45,134 nt of DNA from assembly GCA_021737045.1 (NCBI GenBank), contig JAIPES010000014.1, forward strand, positions 1-45,134, written 5' to 3'. Shown here piece by piece: positions 18,314-28,695 of this stretch. The position numbers and the translations under genes were made by a program. The stretch is from Desulfobacteraceae bacterium. Its GTDB lineage: Bacteria; Desulfobacterota; Desulfobacteria; Desulfobacterales; Desulfosalsimonadaceae. How positions within the stretch are numbered: position 1 is the first letter of the stretch; each line of letters starts with the position of its first letter. Under the pieces are notes generated by a model that saw nothing but the letters and a program-made list of their open reading frames with translations, ran no database searches and was not told the DNA's origin.

Positions 18314-20668
18314 TTACCTGTCAATATCTGCCGGGGTATAGTCATGAGCGCCGATAATGGCAATAAAATCGGCAATGGTTGCCCCTTTGCAGATTTTGGC
18401 AAACGCCTGGACATTGGTAAAGCTCGAAGCCCGGATGCGCACCCGATAGGCAAAGCCCAGCCCGTCGCTGACCACGTAGTAGCCCTGCTCGCCCCGGGGA
18501 TTTTCCGTTGCGGCATATGCCTCGCCCCTGGGGATTTTCGGCCCCCGGGAGACATTGATAAAATGATGGATCAGGCTTTCAATGTCTTTTAGCATGTCCT
18601 GTCTTTGGGGCACCACGTACCGATAGTCCTCTGAGATATATCTTCCCCCGGGCATTTGGTCGATGACCTGCCGGATGATCCGGACACTTTCCCGGCATTC
18701 TTCTGCCCGCAGGCGAAACCGGGTCCAGCAGTCGCTGACCGTATCGGTCGGCACGTCAAAATCCAGGCTGCCGTAAACCGAATAGGGCATGTTTTTGCGC
18801 AAGTCCCAGTTAACCCCGGTGGACCTGAGATTGGGGCCGGATACCCCCAGATCCACTGCATCGTGTTTTTCCATCAGGCCCACATCCACGGTGCGGGCCC
18901 TGAAAACCGGATTTTTCAGTGTGATTTTTTCGTACTCGCCAAGCCTTTTGGGAAATACCCGCAAAAACGCCTCCACAGGCTCCTTCCAGCCTTCGGGAAG
19001 ATCTGCCGCCACGCCGCCCGGCCGGAAAAACGCGGGATGGAGCCGTCCGCCGGAGATCATCTCCACGATATCCATGATCATTTCCCGGTCCCTGAAGGCA
19101 TAAAAATTGGGCGTAAGCGCTCCCACGTCATTTGCCGTAATGCCCATGTAGGCCATGTGGTTGGCAATCCTGGAAAGTTCGGCAAAAAGCACCCGGATGT
19201 ATTCGGCGCGTTCAGGCACGCGTATGCCCGCTATTTTTTCCAGGGCCAGGACGTAGGGAAACTCGTTTGCCGCCCCCACCAGATAATCCACCCGGTCAGT
19301 GTAGGGGATATACTGTATCCAGTGCTGGCGCTCGCCGATTTTTTCCGCCCCCCGGTGGTGGTAGCCGATATCCATGTCCAGGCCGGTGATGGTTTCCCCG
19401 TCCATTTTTGCGATATACCGGATAATGCCATGGGTGCCGGTGTGGTGCGGGCCGATGTTTAAGACATAGGACTCGCCGTCTTCATCCACTTGGTAAAACT
19501 GCTCTCCGGCCCTGGGCTGGAGCCTGTGCGCATCTTCTGCGGTATAGGCGGGCATTTCAGTGGCCCGTCCCGTGTATGATTTCCGCAGCGGATGGCCCTG
19601 CCAGCCCTCGGGCATCAAAAGCCGGCGCAAATCCGGATGCCCGGAAAACCGGATCCCGAACATGTCATAGATTTCACGCTCGTACCAGCCGGCGTTTTCC
19701 CAGAGCTCGTGGATGCTTTGCGTCTCCGGGTATCTGCCGTACAGGGCCGCCCGGAGACGCACCCGCACGGCCGGATCAAAGGCCAGCAGATGATAGACCA
19801 GGGTGAAATCCGGGTAATCCTCCGGGTTCTGCCGGGCGGACTGGTCAACTGCGGTGTAATCCTCCAGGCGCAGAAAGCGCGGGCCGGACTCGTATTTGAG
19901 AAACCGCAGAACCTCGGCGGCCCGGCTTTGGTCCACATCAATGGTGAGCATGTCAGCGCTTTTTTCCGCAGGCGCCACGGCATCACCAAAACGCCGGACC
20001 AGTTGGGATTTGACTTCGTTTTCAACCGGGGACAGGGTAATTTGGGCCGCAGGCGGGGTCCACATCAATTGCGCCCGGTTTTCATGGAAATCAGGCGGGG
20101 TCACGGAACTGCCCCGAACGGGAATGCCGTTCATGCCCGGCCCACGGGTGTCGCGGGTCTTGGTTTCGCCGTCCACCAGCACGGGGGAAACGGTTCCCTG
20201 GCTGCCCCCGGCCATATGAAAAACCTTGCCCGACGGCCGTTCCTGGGATTGGATTTTTTCCTGCAGCCGGGTCAGGCCATGGAGTACCGCTTCAGGCCGG
20301 GGCGGGCATCCCGGGATGTAAACATCCACGGGCAGGATCTGGTTGACCCCCTGGACCACCGAGTAGACATCATACATTCCGCCGGTATTGGCGCACGATC
20401 CCATGGATATCACCCATTTGGGCTCGGCCATCTGCTCATAAAGGCGCAGCACCACCGGCGCCACCTTCTTGAACACGGTTCCTGAAACAATGAGCAGATC
20501 GGCCTGTCTTGGCGAAAGGCGCAGCACCTCTGCGCCGAAACGGGCAATATCGTATCGCGGCGTCCACGCGGTGATCTCTTCGACAAAGCAGCACGACAGC
20601 CCGAAATACATGGGCCATAGACTCGTTGCCCGGGCCCAGTTGATGACACTGTCCACAGCCCGGCTCAC
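18314..20668 (-). CDS. nuoBCD: Fused NADH-quinone oxidoreductase subunits B-C-D
   Basis: NuoB ([39 protein letters not shown]), NuoC ([38 protein letters not shown]) and NuoD ([16 protein letters not shown]) in one ORF. Start may be the GTG at 20668 (GTGA overlap with the nuoA stop) rather than ATG 20725. Confidence 0.93.
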   Translation of the reverse strand: MSRAVDSVINWARATSLWPMYFGLSCCFVEEITAWTPRYDIARFGAEVLRLSPRQADLLIVSGTVFKKVAPVVLRLYEQMAEPKWVISMGSCANTGGMYDVYSVVQGVNQILPVDVYIPGCPPRPEAVLHGLTRLQEKIQSQERPSGKVFHMAGGSQGTVSPVLVDGETKTRDTRGPGMNGIPVRGSSVTPPDFHENRAQLMWTPPAAQITLSPVENEVKSQLVRRFGDAVAPAEKSADMLTIDVDQSRAAEVLRFLKYESGPRFLRLEDYTAVDQSARQNPEDYPDFTLVYHLLAFDPAVRVRLRAALYGRYPETQSIHELWENAGWYEREIYDMFGIRFSGHPDLRRLLMPEGWQGHPLRKSYTGRATEMPAYTAEDAHRLQPRAGEQFYQVDEDGESYVLNIGPHHTGTHGIIRYIAKMDGETITGLDMDIGYHHRGAEKIGERQHWIQYIPYTDRVDYLVGAANEFPYVLALEKIAGIRVPERAEYIRVLFAELSRIANHMAYMGITANDVGALTPNFYAFRDREMIMDIVEMISGGRLHPAFFRPGGVAADLPEGWKEPVEAFLRVFPKRLGEYEKITLKNPVFRARTVDVGLMEKHDAVDLGVSGPNLRSTGVNWDLRKNMPYSVYGSLDFDVPTDTVSDCWTRFRLRAEECRESVRIIRQVIDQMPGGRYISEDYRYVVPQRQDMLKDIESLIHHFINVSRGPKIPRGEAYAATENPRGEQGYYVVSDGLGFAYRVRIRASSFTNVQAFAKICKGATIADFIAIIGAHDYTPADIDR

Positions 20669-21087
20669 CTGCGGTCGGCTCTTTTGTCCTTTCCGTCCTT
20701 TAATGCCAGTCCTCCCTTGCACCATATGTAGACCAGACCCATAAGCAAAACAAAAATAAAAAAGGTGATCTGCACCATGGCCTTTGCCCCGAGGGCTTTG
20801 ACAGCCAGGGCCCAGGAAAAGATAAATGCGCCTTCCACATCAAAAATCAAAAAAAACACCGCCACCAGAAAAAAGGGCACCGGATAGCGAATCGGTGCTG
20901 ATCCGGTTGGGATAATCCCGCTTTCATAGGGGCGAAGCTTGTTTTCATTGACACGTTTTTCACCCAGAAAGCCGGTGAGAAACATCAACACCGCCATCAT
21001 CAGAAAAACGGCAAAAATAAACGCCAGGAAGCTGACCACTGCCGGTGTCCAGGACGAAAGCGCATATGTGTAATTTACCGGAACCAT
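20665..21087 (-). CDS. nuoA: NADH-quinone oxidoreductase subunit A
   Basis: [46 protein letters not shown]-like cggggag before ATG 21087. Confidence 0.93.
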   Translation of the reverse strand: MVPVNYTYALSSWTPAVVSFLAFIFAVFLMMAVLMFLTGFLGEKRVNENKLRPYESGIIPTGSAPIRYPVPFFLVAVFFLIFDVEGAFIFSWALAVKALGAKAMVQITFFIFVLLMGLVYIWCKGGLALKDGKDKRADRR

Positions 21088-21290
21088 TGTCACTCCCCGA
21101 CCGGTGCGCATCAATTGCGCCAATTTCTTTTGTGCCGCGTCTGTGCGGCATGGTGACGATTTCAGTCTTATTTACCAATACTAATCATAGGCATCCTGTC
21201 TTGCCAATATCTCGGCAGTGTTCGTTTATGAGCCCAACCGGCCTGGCATTGCGGCTCTTTCTTGCCAATCCTGAAGGGATTTGTTAATCA

Positions 21291-21947
21291 ATGTATATGA
21301 ACCCGTTAAATGAAAAAAACAGCATTGTCCTGGCCTCTGCATCGCCCCGGCGCAGGCGGCTGCTTGGGCAGGCACAGATCGCATTTTGTGTGGTGCCCAG
21401 CGGAATCGATGAGGATGCCATCCGCGGCCCGGAGCCGGAGACCCATGCGCAAATCCTGGCTGCGGCCAAGGCAGAGGCGGTTGCAAAACAATATCCCGAT
21501 GCCTGGGTGATCGGAGCGGACTCCATTGTGGTCATCGATGGCCTGATCCTAAACAAACCGGGATCAGCCGCCGGGGCCGGACAAATGCTCAGGCGCTTAA
21601 GCGGGCGCACCCACCGGGTGATCACCGGCTACAGCATCTGGTGTGAAAACCGGGGGCACCGCCACAGCAATGCCTGCATCACAGAGGTGACATTTAAGCT
21701 ATTGACCGAAGATGAAATCAACTGGTACACACAAACCCCTGAGCCCCGGGACAAGGCCGGGGGCTATGCCATCCAGGGCATTGCCGCGTTCATGGTCAAA
21801 AGCATAAACGGATCCTATACAAACGTGGTGGGCCTGCCCATGTGCGAGATCGTCGGGCATTTGACCCGGCACGGGGCCATCGGGCAAAGGTCCGGGCCCG
21901 GGCAAATCCCCAGCCCGGCCGCAGCTGATGCCGCGGGAAAGTGTTGA
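21291..21947 (+). CDS. maf: Maf-family nucleotide pyrophosphatase
   Basis: IVLASASPRRRRLLGQ, GADSIVVIDG, RDKAGGYAIQGIAA. Confidence 0.92.
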   Translation: MYMNPLNEKNSIVLASASPRRRRLLGQAQIAFCVVPSGIDEDAIRGPEPETHAQILAAAKAEAVAKQYPDAWVIGADSIVVIDGLILNKPGSAAGAGQMLRRLSGRTHRVITGYSIWCENRGHRHSNACITEVTFKLLTEDEINWYTQTPEPRDKAGGYAIQGIAAFMVKSINGSYTNVVGLPMCEIVGHLTRHGAIGQRSGPGQIPSPAAADAAGKC

Positions 21948-22645
21948 TGCAAATGGATGATATCGCCGAAAACATCCAACAAGTCAGAGAGCGCATCACA
22001 AAAGCCGCCCTGGGCTGCGGGCGCAGTCCGCAGGAGGTCGGTCTGGTGGCTGTCACCAAAACGGTTTCGCATGAACAAATCAGAAAAGCCGCTGAAGCCG
22101 GCCTTGATTGTTTCGGGGAAAACTACATCCAGGAAGCGGACAAAAAAATCACGGCCCTGGCAGACACCGCAGTCAGCTGGCATTTTATCGGGCATCTGCA
22201 GTCCAACAAGGCCAAATACGCAGTGCGCCTGTTTGACCTGATCCATTCAGTGGACAGCCTCAAGCTGGCCAAAGAACTCAACCGGCAGGCCGCCCGGCAC
22301 GGGCGGGTCCAGAAAGTATTGATCCAGATCAACCTGGGAGGGGAACAAACCAAGTCCGGCGCAGAAAAACAGGCGGCAGAAGAGCTGGTCTACGATGTTG
22401 CCGGGCTGGAGAACCTTTCTATACGGGGCCTGATGACCCTTCCGCCGTTTTTTGACGCCCCTGAAAAGGTCCGGCCCTATTTCCGGCAGCTGGCGGAACT
22501 GCGCCGGGAAATTGCGGCCAAAAACATTGCCAACATGGAAATGGACGAGCTTTCCATGGGCATGACCGGTGATTTTGAAACCGCCATTGAAGAAGGCGCC
22601 ACCCTGGTGCGCATTGGCACCGCCATTTTCGGAAAGCGCTCATGA
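21947..22645 (+). CDS. YggS/PLPBP-family pyridoxal phosphate homeostasis protein
   Basis: LVAVTKTVSHEQI, FGENYIQEADKKI, WHFIGHLQSNKAKY, LSMGMTGDFETAIEEGATLVRIGTAIFG. Confidence 0.93.
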   Translation: MQMDDIAENIQQVRERITKAALGCGRSPQEVGLVAVTKTVSHEQIRKAAEAGLDCFGENYIQEADKKITALADTAVSWHFIGHLQSNKAKYAVRLFDLIHSVDSLKLAKELNRQAARHGRVQKVLIQINLGGEQTKSGAEKQAAEELVYDVAGLENLSIRGLMTLPPFFDAPEKVRPYFRQLAELRREIAAKNIANMEMDELSMGMTGDFETAIEEGATLVRIGTAIFGKRS

Positions 22646-23199
22646 AACTGCTGCTCCACATCTGCTGTGCGCCATGCGCCATCTATCCCGTTGACTGCCT
22701 GCAGGAAAAAGGCCTTGAGATCATGGGATTTTTCTACAGAAACAACATCCATCCGTTTACCGAATGCATGAAGCGCGAAGACACCCTCAGGGCTTATGCA
22801 CAACAGACCGGCCTGCGGGTGATCTTTCAGGAGGGCTACGATATCGAGGGCTTTTTGCAAAACGTGGTGTTCAGGGAAGCCCACAGGTGCCGGTTCTGCT
22901 ATCATGACCGGCTCATGACCACAGCCAAACTGGCCCGCAGGGGAAAATTCGACTATTTCTCCTCCACCCTGCTTTACAGCAAATTCCAGAATCATGACAC
23001 CATTGCCGAAATCGGCAAGGCCGCGGGCAAATCCGCAGGCGTGCCGTTTTATTACGAGGATTTCAGAACCGGGTGGAAAACCGGGGTGGAGACATCAAAG
23101 CAGATGGGCATGTACCGGCAGTCCTATTGCGGCTGTATTTACAGTGAAAAACAGCGCTTCTACACCGGGGCCACCAAAAACCGGCAGGACAACAGCTGA
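22642..23199 (+). CDS. queH: Epoxyqueuosine reductase QueH
   Basis: LLLHICCAPCAIYP, CRFCYHDRL, FSSTLLYSKFQNHD, QSYCGCIYSE. Confidence 0.9.
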   Translation: MKLLLHICCAPCAIYPVDCLQEKGLEIMGFFYRNNIHPFTECMKREDTLRAYAQQTGLRVIFQEGYDIEGFLQNVVFREAHRCRFCYHDRLMTTAKLARRGKFDYFSSTLLYSKFQNHDTIAEIGKAAGKSAGVPFYYEDFRTGWKTGVETSKQMGMYRQSYCGCIYSEKQRFYTGATKNRQDNS

Positions 23200-25034
23200 T
23201 GTTTGGCAATTTTCTCTACTTTATCATCGCCCTGCTGATTTACACCACCTATCCGCCTCCGGCACAGCCGCAGATGCCGCTTTTCCAGGCCTTAGGCTTT
23301 TTTGCCGCCATTTCCCTGCTGTTTGCCGCCCTGACCCGGATTTTGTTTAAAAAACTCGAAGACCGCATTGAACAGGGCGTAAACGGCGACCTGCACCAGA
23401 GCTTTGAATCCCTGATCGTGCGCCAGTGCATCATTGCCATCGGACTGTTTGCAGTCAATGTTTATGCACTGGAATTAAGCGGACACCTCCGAAAGATCCC
23501 TGCTGTTGAAAGCATGCCCACCCTGGGCGCAGTATTGTTTCTGGGCATTTTTCTGGGATATTTGTGCATTGTCTGGGCATCTGCCCACAAGGCCCACGAA
23601 AAGCTCTACCGGACCGGCATCACCCGGCGCCGCTACGTGGTTTCCCATATTACCTTTTCCATCCCGGTGCTGCTGCCCTGGTTTTTTCTCTCCCTGGCCG
23701 CGGATCTGATTTATGTGCTGCCCTTTGATGCGCCACGGGCATTTCTGAATTCCACCACGGGCCAGATCCTTTATTTCCTGTTTTTCCTTTTTGTAATCGC
23801 GGTGTTCGGCCCGGCTCTGATTCAGTATTTCTGGGGTTGCAGGCCGCTGGAACAAGGGGATGCACGCACCCGGATCGAGAATTTGTGCCGCCGGGCCGAA
23901 GTTTCCTACCGGGAAATCATGCAATGGCCGCTGTTTGGCGGCGGCATGATCACCGCCGGGGTCATGGGCCTGATTTCGCGGTTCCGCTATATCCTGGTGA
24001 CCCCGGGGCTGCTGCGCTATCTGGGCCCCGAGGAAGTCGAGGCGGTGGTGGCCCATGAAATCGGTCATGTCAAACACCGGCATCTGTATTTCTACCTGGT
24101 TTTTCTGGCCGGATACATGGTGATCGCGTTTGCAGCCCTGGATTTTATCGTCTTTGGGGCCGTGTATCTGCAGACGGTTTTCGGGGCGGTCAATGCCGGG
24201 GGCGAGACCTTTGTTTCCCTGGTGTTTAGCCTGGCCATGATTGTGACCTTTTTTGTTTATTTCCGGTTCGGATTCGGCTATTTCATGCGCAATTTCGAGC
24301 GCCAGGCCGATATCTCCGTCTACCGGCTCATGGACTCGGCCGTGCCGCTGATCACAACGTTTCACAAGATCGCGGCCTCCAGCGGCCAGGCTCCGGACCG
24401 GCCCAACTGGCATCATTTCAGCATATCCGACCGCATCGGCTACCTTCGCAAATGCGAGGCCGATCCGGCCTGGATCCGGCGCCATCACAGAAAGGTGCGC
24501 GCAAGCATGGCCGTTTACCTGGCCGTCATCCTCGGGCTGGCCTCAGTGGGCTACAGTCTGCATTTTGGCGCAGCCGGGGAACAACTGTCCGGAAAAATGG
24601 CCGAACAGATCCTCACCCGCCAAATCGGCCAGCAGCCCGGGAACCCGGAACTGCACGTGATGCTCGGGGATCTGTATTACAGCAGAAACAATCTCAACGC
24701 CGCAACACAGGCCTATCAGCAGGCCCTGGACCTGGATTCCGGCAATGTGGCGGCATTAAACAATCTGGCCTGGCTATACGCCACTTCAGAGCCGGATACG
24801 GAAATGTTTAAACCCCAACAGGCCCTTGTGCTGGCCAAAAAAGCCGCAGACCGGTCTTTGGCACCCCATGTGACAGATACCCTGGCAGAGGCCTGGTTTG
24901 TCAACGGGCAATATGAAAAGGCCGTTGAAACCGCTAAAAAAGCCCTGTCTGCGGCAACAACGAGGCAGGATTATTACCGCGATCAGCTCAGGCGGTTTGA
25001 GCAGGCCTTACACGACAATCACAAACCCCGGTGA
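23199..25034 (+). CDS. Multi-pass M48 (Ste24/HtpX-like) zinc metallopeptidase with C-terminal TPR
   Basis: HEIGHVKHRH zinc motif, multiple TM segments, FERQADISVYRL, C-terminal TPR (LNAATQAYQQALDLDSGNVAALNNLAWLYAT). TGATG overlap with queH. Confidence 0.88.
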   Translation: MFGNFLYFIIALLIYTTYPPPAQPQMPLFQALGFFAAISLLFAALTRILFKKLEDRIEQGVNGDLHQSFESLIVRQCIIAIGLFAVNVYALELSGHLRKIPAVESMPTLGAVLFLGIFLGYLCIVWASAHKAHEKLYRTGITRRRYVVSHITFSIPVLLPWFFLSLAADLIYVLPFDAPRAFLNSTTGQILYFLFFLFVIAVFGPALIQYFWGCRPLEQGDARTRIENLCRRAEVSYREIMQWPLFGGGMITAGVMGLISRFRYILVTPGLLRYLGPEEVEAVVAHEIGHVKHRHLYFYLVFLAGYMVIAFAALDFIVFGAVYLQTVFGAVNAGGETFVSLVFSLAMIVTFFVYFRFGFGYFMRNFERQADISVYRLMDSAVPLITTFHKIAASSGQAPDRPNWHHFSISDRIGYLRKCEADPAWIRRHHRKVRASMAVYLAVILGLASVGYSLHFGAAGEQLSGKMAEQILTRQIGQQPGNPELHVMLGDLYYSRNNLNAATQAYQQALDLDSGNVAALNNLAWLYATSEPDTEMFKPQQALVLAKKAADRSLAPHVTDTLAEAWFVNGQYEKAVETAKKALSAATTRQDYYRDQLRRFEQALHDNHKPR

Positions 25035-25043
25035 CAGCAAAAA

Positions 25044-26183
25044 ATGCACCCCCCCCTGCCGTCCGGAAAACCGCTTTTTGAACTGCAACAGGAGGATGAC
25101 AACATCCTGACCGTGGTCCTGCACGGCCGGGCCGATATCACCACCGCACCGACCCTGATCCGGCAGCTGCCGGCAGCTGTGCCATCAGATCAAAGGATTC
25201 AACAGCTGAAGGTGAATTTTGCCAACGTGACACAGTTTGACGATTACGGGGCCATGGTGGTGCTGCGCCTTGTTCAGATACTGCAACTCAACCACGACCA
25301 GCTCAGTTTTGTCAATCTTGCCGCAGACCATGAAAAAACCCTGGCACTGGTGGATTTCGGCCAGCCGGACTGCCGTATCCCGTCGCACAAATCCGGCAAC
25401 CTGATCGTCCATCTCGGGGACGCCACCATCTCGGTTTTCCGGGGCGGGGCCTTTTTTATTGAATTTATCGGGGCCATGGTGTTTTCCCTTCTGCGGGTTT
25501 TCAGACGCCCCCGGTCCTTCCGGGCCGGTGATACCATCGCATACATGAAAACCACCGGTGTGGACGCCCTGCCCGTGGTGGGGCTGATCACTTTCCTGCT
25601 GGGCCTGATCATGGCCTTTATGTCATCGCTGCAGCTTTCCCAGTTCGGGGCCAATTTGTATGTGGCCTCCCTGGTGTCTCTGGCCATGGTTTCCGAGCTG
25701 GGCCCGATCATGACCGCCATTGTGGTGGCCGGCCGGTCAGGATCGGCTTATGCCGCGGAAATCAGTACCATGAAAATTTCAGAAGAAATCGACGCACTGG
25801 TGGTCATGGGTTTTGACCCCAACGTGTTTCTGGTCCTGCCCAGGGTTGTGGCCGCCATGGTGGTGGTGCCGCTGCTGACTGTGTTTGCCAGCATATTCGC
25901 CGTGGCCGGCGGCCTGGTCATCGGCGTGCTTATGCTCAATCTCAGCCCAGGGGCCTATATCAACCAGTCCCTGGATGCCCTGACCCTGTTTGAGGTCATG
26001 TGGGGACTGTCAAAATCCGTTGTATTTGCCCTGCTCATTGCCCTGACCGGATGCTTCCGGGGGATGCAGGCCCGGGGCGGGGCCGCGGCCGTGGGCAGCG
26101 CTGCCACTTCCGCAGTTGTGACCAGCATATTTCTGATTATTTTGTTTGACTCGGTTTTTGCGGTAATCCGCAGCTACTGGTAA
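25044..26183 (+). CDS. mlaE: MlaE-family phospholipid ABC transporter permease with N-terminal STAS-like domain
   Basis: GLITFLLGLIMAFMSSLQLSQFGA, ELGPIMTAIVVAGRSGSAYAAEISTMKISEEIDALVVMGFDP. Confidence 0.92.
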   Translation: MHPPLPSGKPLFELQQEDDNILTVVLHGRADITTAPTLIRQLPAAVPSDQRIQQLKVNFANVTQFDDYGAMVVLRLVQILQLNHDQLSFVNLAADHEKTLALVDFGQPDCRIPSHKSGNLIVHLGDATISVFRGGAFFIEFIGAMVFSLLRVFRRPRSFRAGDTIAYMKTTGVDALPVVGLITFLLGLIMAFMSSLQLSQFGANLYVASLVSLAMVSELGPIMTAIVVAGRSGSAYAAEISTMKISEEIDALVVMGFDPNVFLVLPRVVAAMVVVPLLTVFASIFAVAGGLVIGVLMLNLSPGAYINQSLDALTLFEVMWGLSKSVVFALLIALTGCFRGMQARGGAAAVGSAATSAVVTSIFLIILFDSVFAVIRSYW

Positions 26184-26192
26184 GAAAGGTTT

Positions 26193-26951
26193 ATGGGCGC
26201 ACACGACATCATACGGGTTGAAAACCTGGCTGTTGTTTACGGTGAAGACCATGTACTGGACAAAGTGAACTTTACGGTAAACAAGGGCGAGATTTTTATT
26301 ATCGTTGGCGGCTCGGGCTCGGGCAAATCCACGCTCATGCGCCATATGATCGGTTTGGAACAACCGGCCGGGGGCAAAGTCTTTATCGGGGATACAGACA
26401 TTGCCACATCCGGCGAAAAGGCTGTTTCCCTGGCTTTAAGACGCATCGGGGTGCTGTTTCAGGCAAGTGCGCTTCTCGGCTCCATGACTGTGGCGGAAAA
26501 TGTGGCCCTGCCGATAACGGAATTTTCCGGATTGCCGGCTGAAGCCGTGGCCGCAATGGTGCAGATCAAGCTTTCCCTGGTGAGCCTGGAGTGCTACGGT
26601 GACCATTTGCCCTCGGAGATCAGCGGGGGCATGAAAAAACGGGCCGGTCTTGCCAGGGCCATGGCCCTGAATCCGGACATCCTGTTTCTAGATGAGCCTT
26701 CGGCGGGCCTGGATCCGGTAACTGCAGCTGAAATCGACCGGCTGATCCTGCATATCAACCAGACACTGGGCACTACCATTGTCATTGTGACCCATGATCT
26801 CGACAGCATCTTTGCCGTGGGCCAGCGGGCCATCATGCTGGGCAGGAAAACGGGCAATATCATCGCCCGGGGCGCACCTGCGGATTTGCGGGACCATGAT
26901 CCGGACCCGGAAGTCAGGCGCTTTTTCACCCGCAGGCCGCCGGATGCATAA
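26193..26951 (+). CDS. mlaF: MlaF-family ABC transporter ATP-binding protein
   Basis: Walker A GGSGSGKST, signature EISGGMKKRAGLARA, Walker B ILFLDEPSAGLDP. Confidence 0.93.
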   Translation: MGAHDIIRVENLAVVYGEDHVLDKVNFTVNKGEIFIIVGGSGSGKSTLMRHMIGLEQPAGGKVFIGDTDIATSGEKAVSLALRRIGVLFQASALLGSMTVAENVALPITEFSGLPAEAVAAMVQIKLSLVSLECYGDHLPSEISGGMKKRAGLARAMALNPDILFLDEPSAGLDPVTAAEIDRLILHINQTLGTTIVIVTHDLDSIFAVGQRAIMLGRKTGNIIARGAPADLRDHDPDPEVRRFFTRRPPDA

Positions 26952-27072
26952 CCGGTATCAAAGCAGGGACCGGCTTGTGATCCGGACAATCTAAGATTGC
27001 GCACCAGGTACAAATCCTTTATAAAAAAAGTGATCCCCGGCAGTTGACCCAATTTATCAGGAAAATGTTTGC

Positions 27073-28005
27073 ATGCAGTCTGTACGGACCAAATTCTCGG
27101 TGGGATTGTTTGTTATCCTTGGTATGACCGCGGTGATACTGCTGGTTTTATGGCTGGGCATGGCCCAGTACTTCCAGGAGGGACACAAGTACACTGCCTA
27201 TTTTGACGAGTCGGTGCAGGGCTTGAGCCAGGATGCGGCCGTCAAGTACCGGGGGGTGAACGTGGGCCGGGTGGAACAGATCAACGTAGCCCCGGACGGG
27301 CGGCTCATTGAGATCGTGTTCACCCTTGACAAAACACTCCGGAATACGGCCAATCTCGTGGCCCAGATCAAATCCGTGGGCATTACCGGCATCATGTTCG
27401 TGGAACTGGAAAGACAAACGCCGGACGAACTGGTTTCGATTCCGGATTATAAATTTGAACCCAAACACCCGGTGGTGGCCACCCGGCCATCGGAAATGAA
27501 ACAGCTTTTATCCGATATCAATGAAATTCTGGGAAGCATCAGGCAGGTGGATGTGGAAGGCATCTCAGTTCAGCTCAGCCAGCTTCTGGAAAAAAGCAAC
27601 CAATTGCTCGATACCCAGAAGTGGAGCCGCCTCCGGAGTTCTGCGGAACAAAGCCTGCAAAACATCAACGGACTCATTACCGATACCAGACGGGCGGTCA
27701 ACCGGATTGATGCAGCCGTCAACACAAGCGCCGGCCGGTTTGACAGCGCGGTAAACCAGGTGGGAAAGGCCGCGGAAACCGCAGACGACTTGTTTGCCAG
27801 GGGCTCGGCAAGCCTGGATGGGGCCGAAGTCCGTGTCCGGGACTATGACCGGCAGATGGCCGATATCATGGAACAACTCCGTGAGGCGGCAATGGGTATC
27901 AACCGCCTGATCAACCAGTTGGAGCGGCAGCCCTCACAGATTCTTTACGGACGGCCTGTTCCGGAAAAACCGATGGAACCGGAAACCCGGCCGGAAAACA
28001 GATAA
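27073..28005 (+). CDS. mlaD: MlaD/MCE domain substrate-binding protein
   Basis: N-terminal TM helix, AYFDESVQGLSQDAAVKYRGVNVGRVEQI, long C-terminal coiled coil. Confidence 0.9.
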   Translation: MQSVRTKFSVGLFVILGMTAVILLVLWLGMAQYFQEGHKYTAYFDESVQGLSQDAAVKYRGVNVGRVEQINVAPDGRLIEIVFTLDKTLRNTANLVAQIKSVGITGIMFVELERQTPDELVSIPDYKFEPKHPVVATRPSEMKQLLSDINEILGSIRQVDVEGISVQLSQLLEKSNQLLDTQKWSRLRSSAEQSLQNINGLITDTRRAVNRIDAAVNTSAGRFDSAVNQVGKAAETADDLFARGSASLDGAEVRVRDYDRQMADIMEQLREAAMGINRLINQLERQPSQILYGRPVPEKPMEPETRPENR

Positions 28006-28038
28006 ACAAAGGCCTTCAGGCAAAAAAGCGCTTAAAAA

Positions 28039-28689
28039 ATGAAGCAAAACATCTTGTTCATACAAATGCCGGCCATTGCCGCAGCCATTTTCGCGATCCT
28101 GCTGCTGCCCGGGTGCACCGGTTTCAGCCAACCCCCCAAACCGGTGGAATCCTATGTTCTTTCTTATCCTGCGCCAATGACGGCCGCCGACACCAGGACC
28201 ACCGCGCCGGATGCAGTGCTGGCCGTCCAGGCCTTTGATGCAGCCGCCCCTTACCAATCCAGGCAGATGGTGTATGCCGATCACCGGTTGCGCAGAAAAA
28301 CATACGCCTATCACCAATGGGTATCAAAGCCAGCAGAGATGATCCGGGACCTGATCATCCGGGATCTTCAGGCAGCACAGGCGGTCCGGAGCGTGACCCG
28401 TGCTGAAAAACGGCTGGAACCCCCCACGCATGTGCTTTGGGCAACCATAGAAGCATTTTACGAAGATGACACCCGCAGCCCGTGGCAGGCCGTGCTGGAA
28501 CTCACAGCGACCCTGGCCGAAACCCGGAGCGGGCAATCCGGGCGCTGCCTTATCATGACAAAAACCTACCAGGCCAGACAGGACCTTGAGCAAAACAACC
28601 CCCTGGGCCAGGCCAGGGCCATGAGCACGGCCCTGGCAGAAATTTCGGAAGATCTTGCAGCAGACCTCCGAAAGGCCCTGAGGCGATAA
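28039..28689 (+). CDS. ABC-type transport auxiliary lipoprotein (PqiC/MlaD-associated type)
   Basis: Lipobox LLLPGC, last gene of the MCE operon, YVLSYPAP and DHRLRRKTYAYHQWVSKPAEMI. Confidence 0.75.
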   Translation: MKQNILFIQMPAIAAAIFAILLLPGCTGFSQPPKPVESYVLSYPAPMTAADTRTTAPDAVLAVQAFDAAAPYQSRQMVYADHRLRRKTYAYHQWVSKPAEMIRDLIIRDLQAAQAVRSVTRAEKRLEPPTHVLWATIEAFYEDDTRSPWQAVLELTATLAETRSGQSGRCLIMTKTYQARQDLEQNNPLGQARAMSTALAEISEDLAADLRKALRR

Positions 28690-28695
28690 TTTCGT

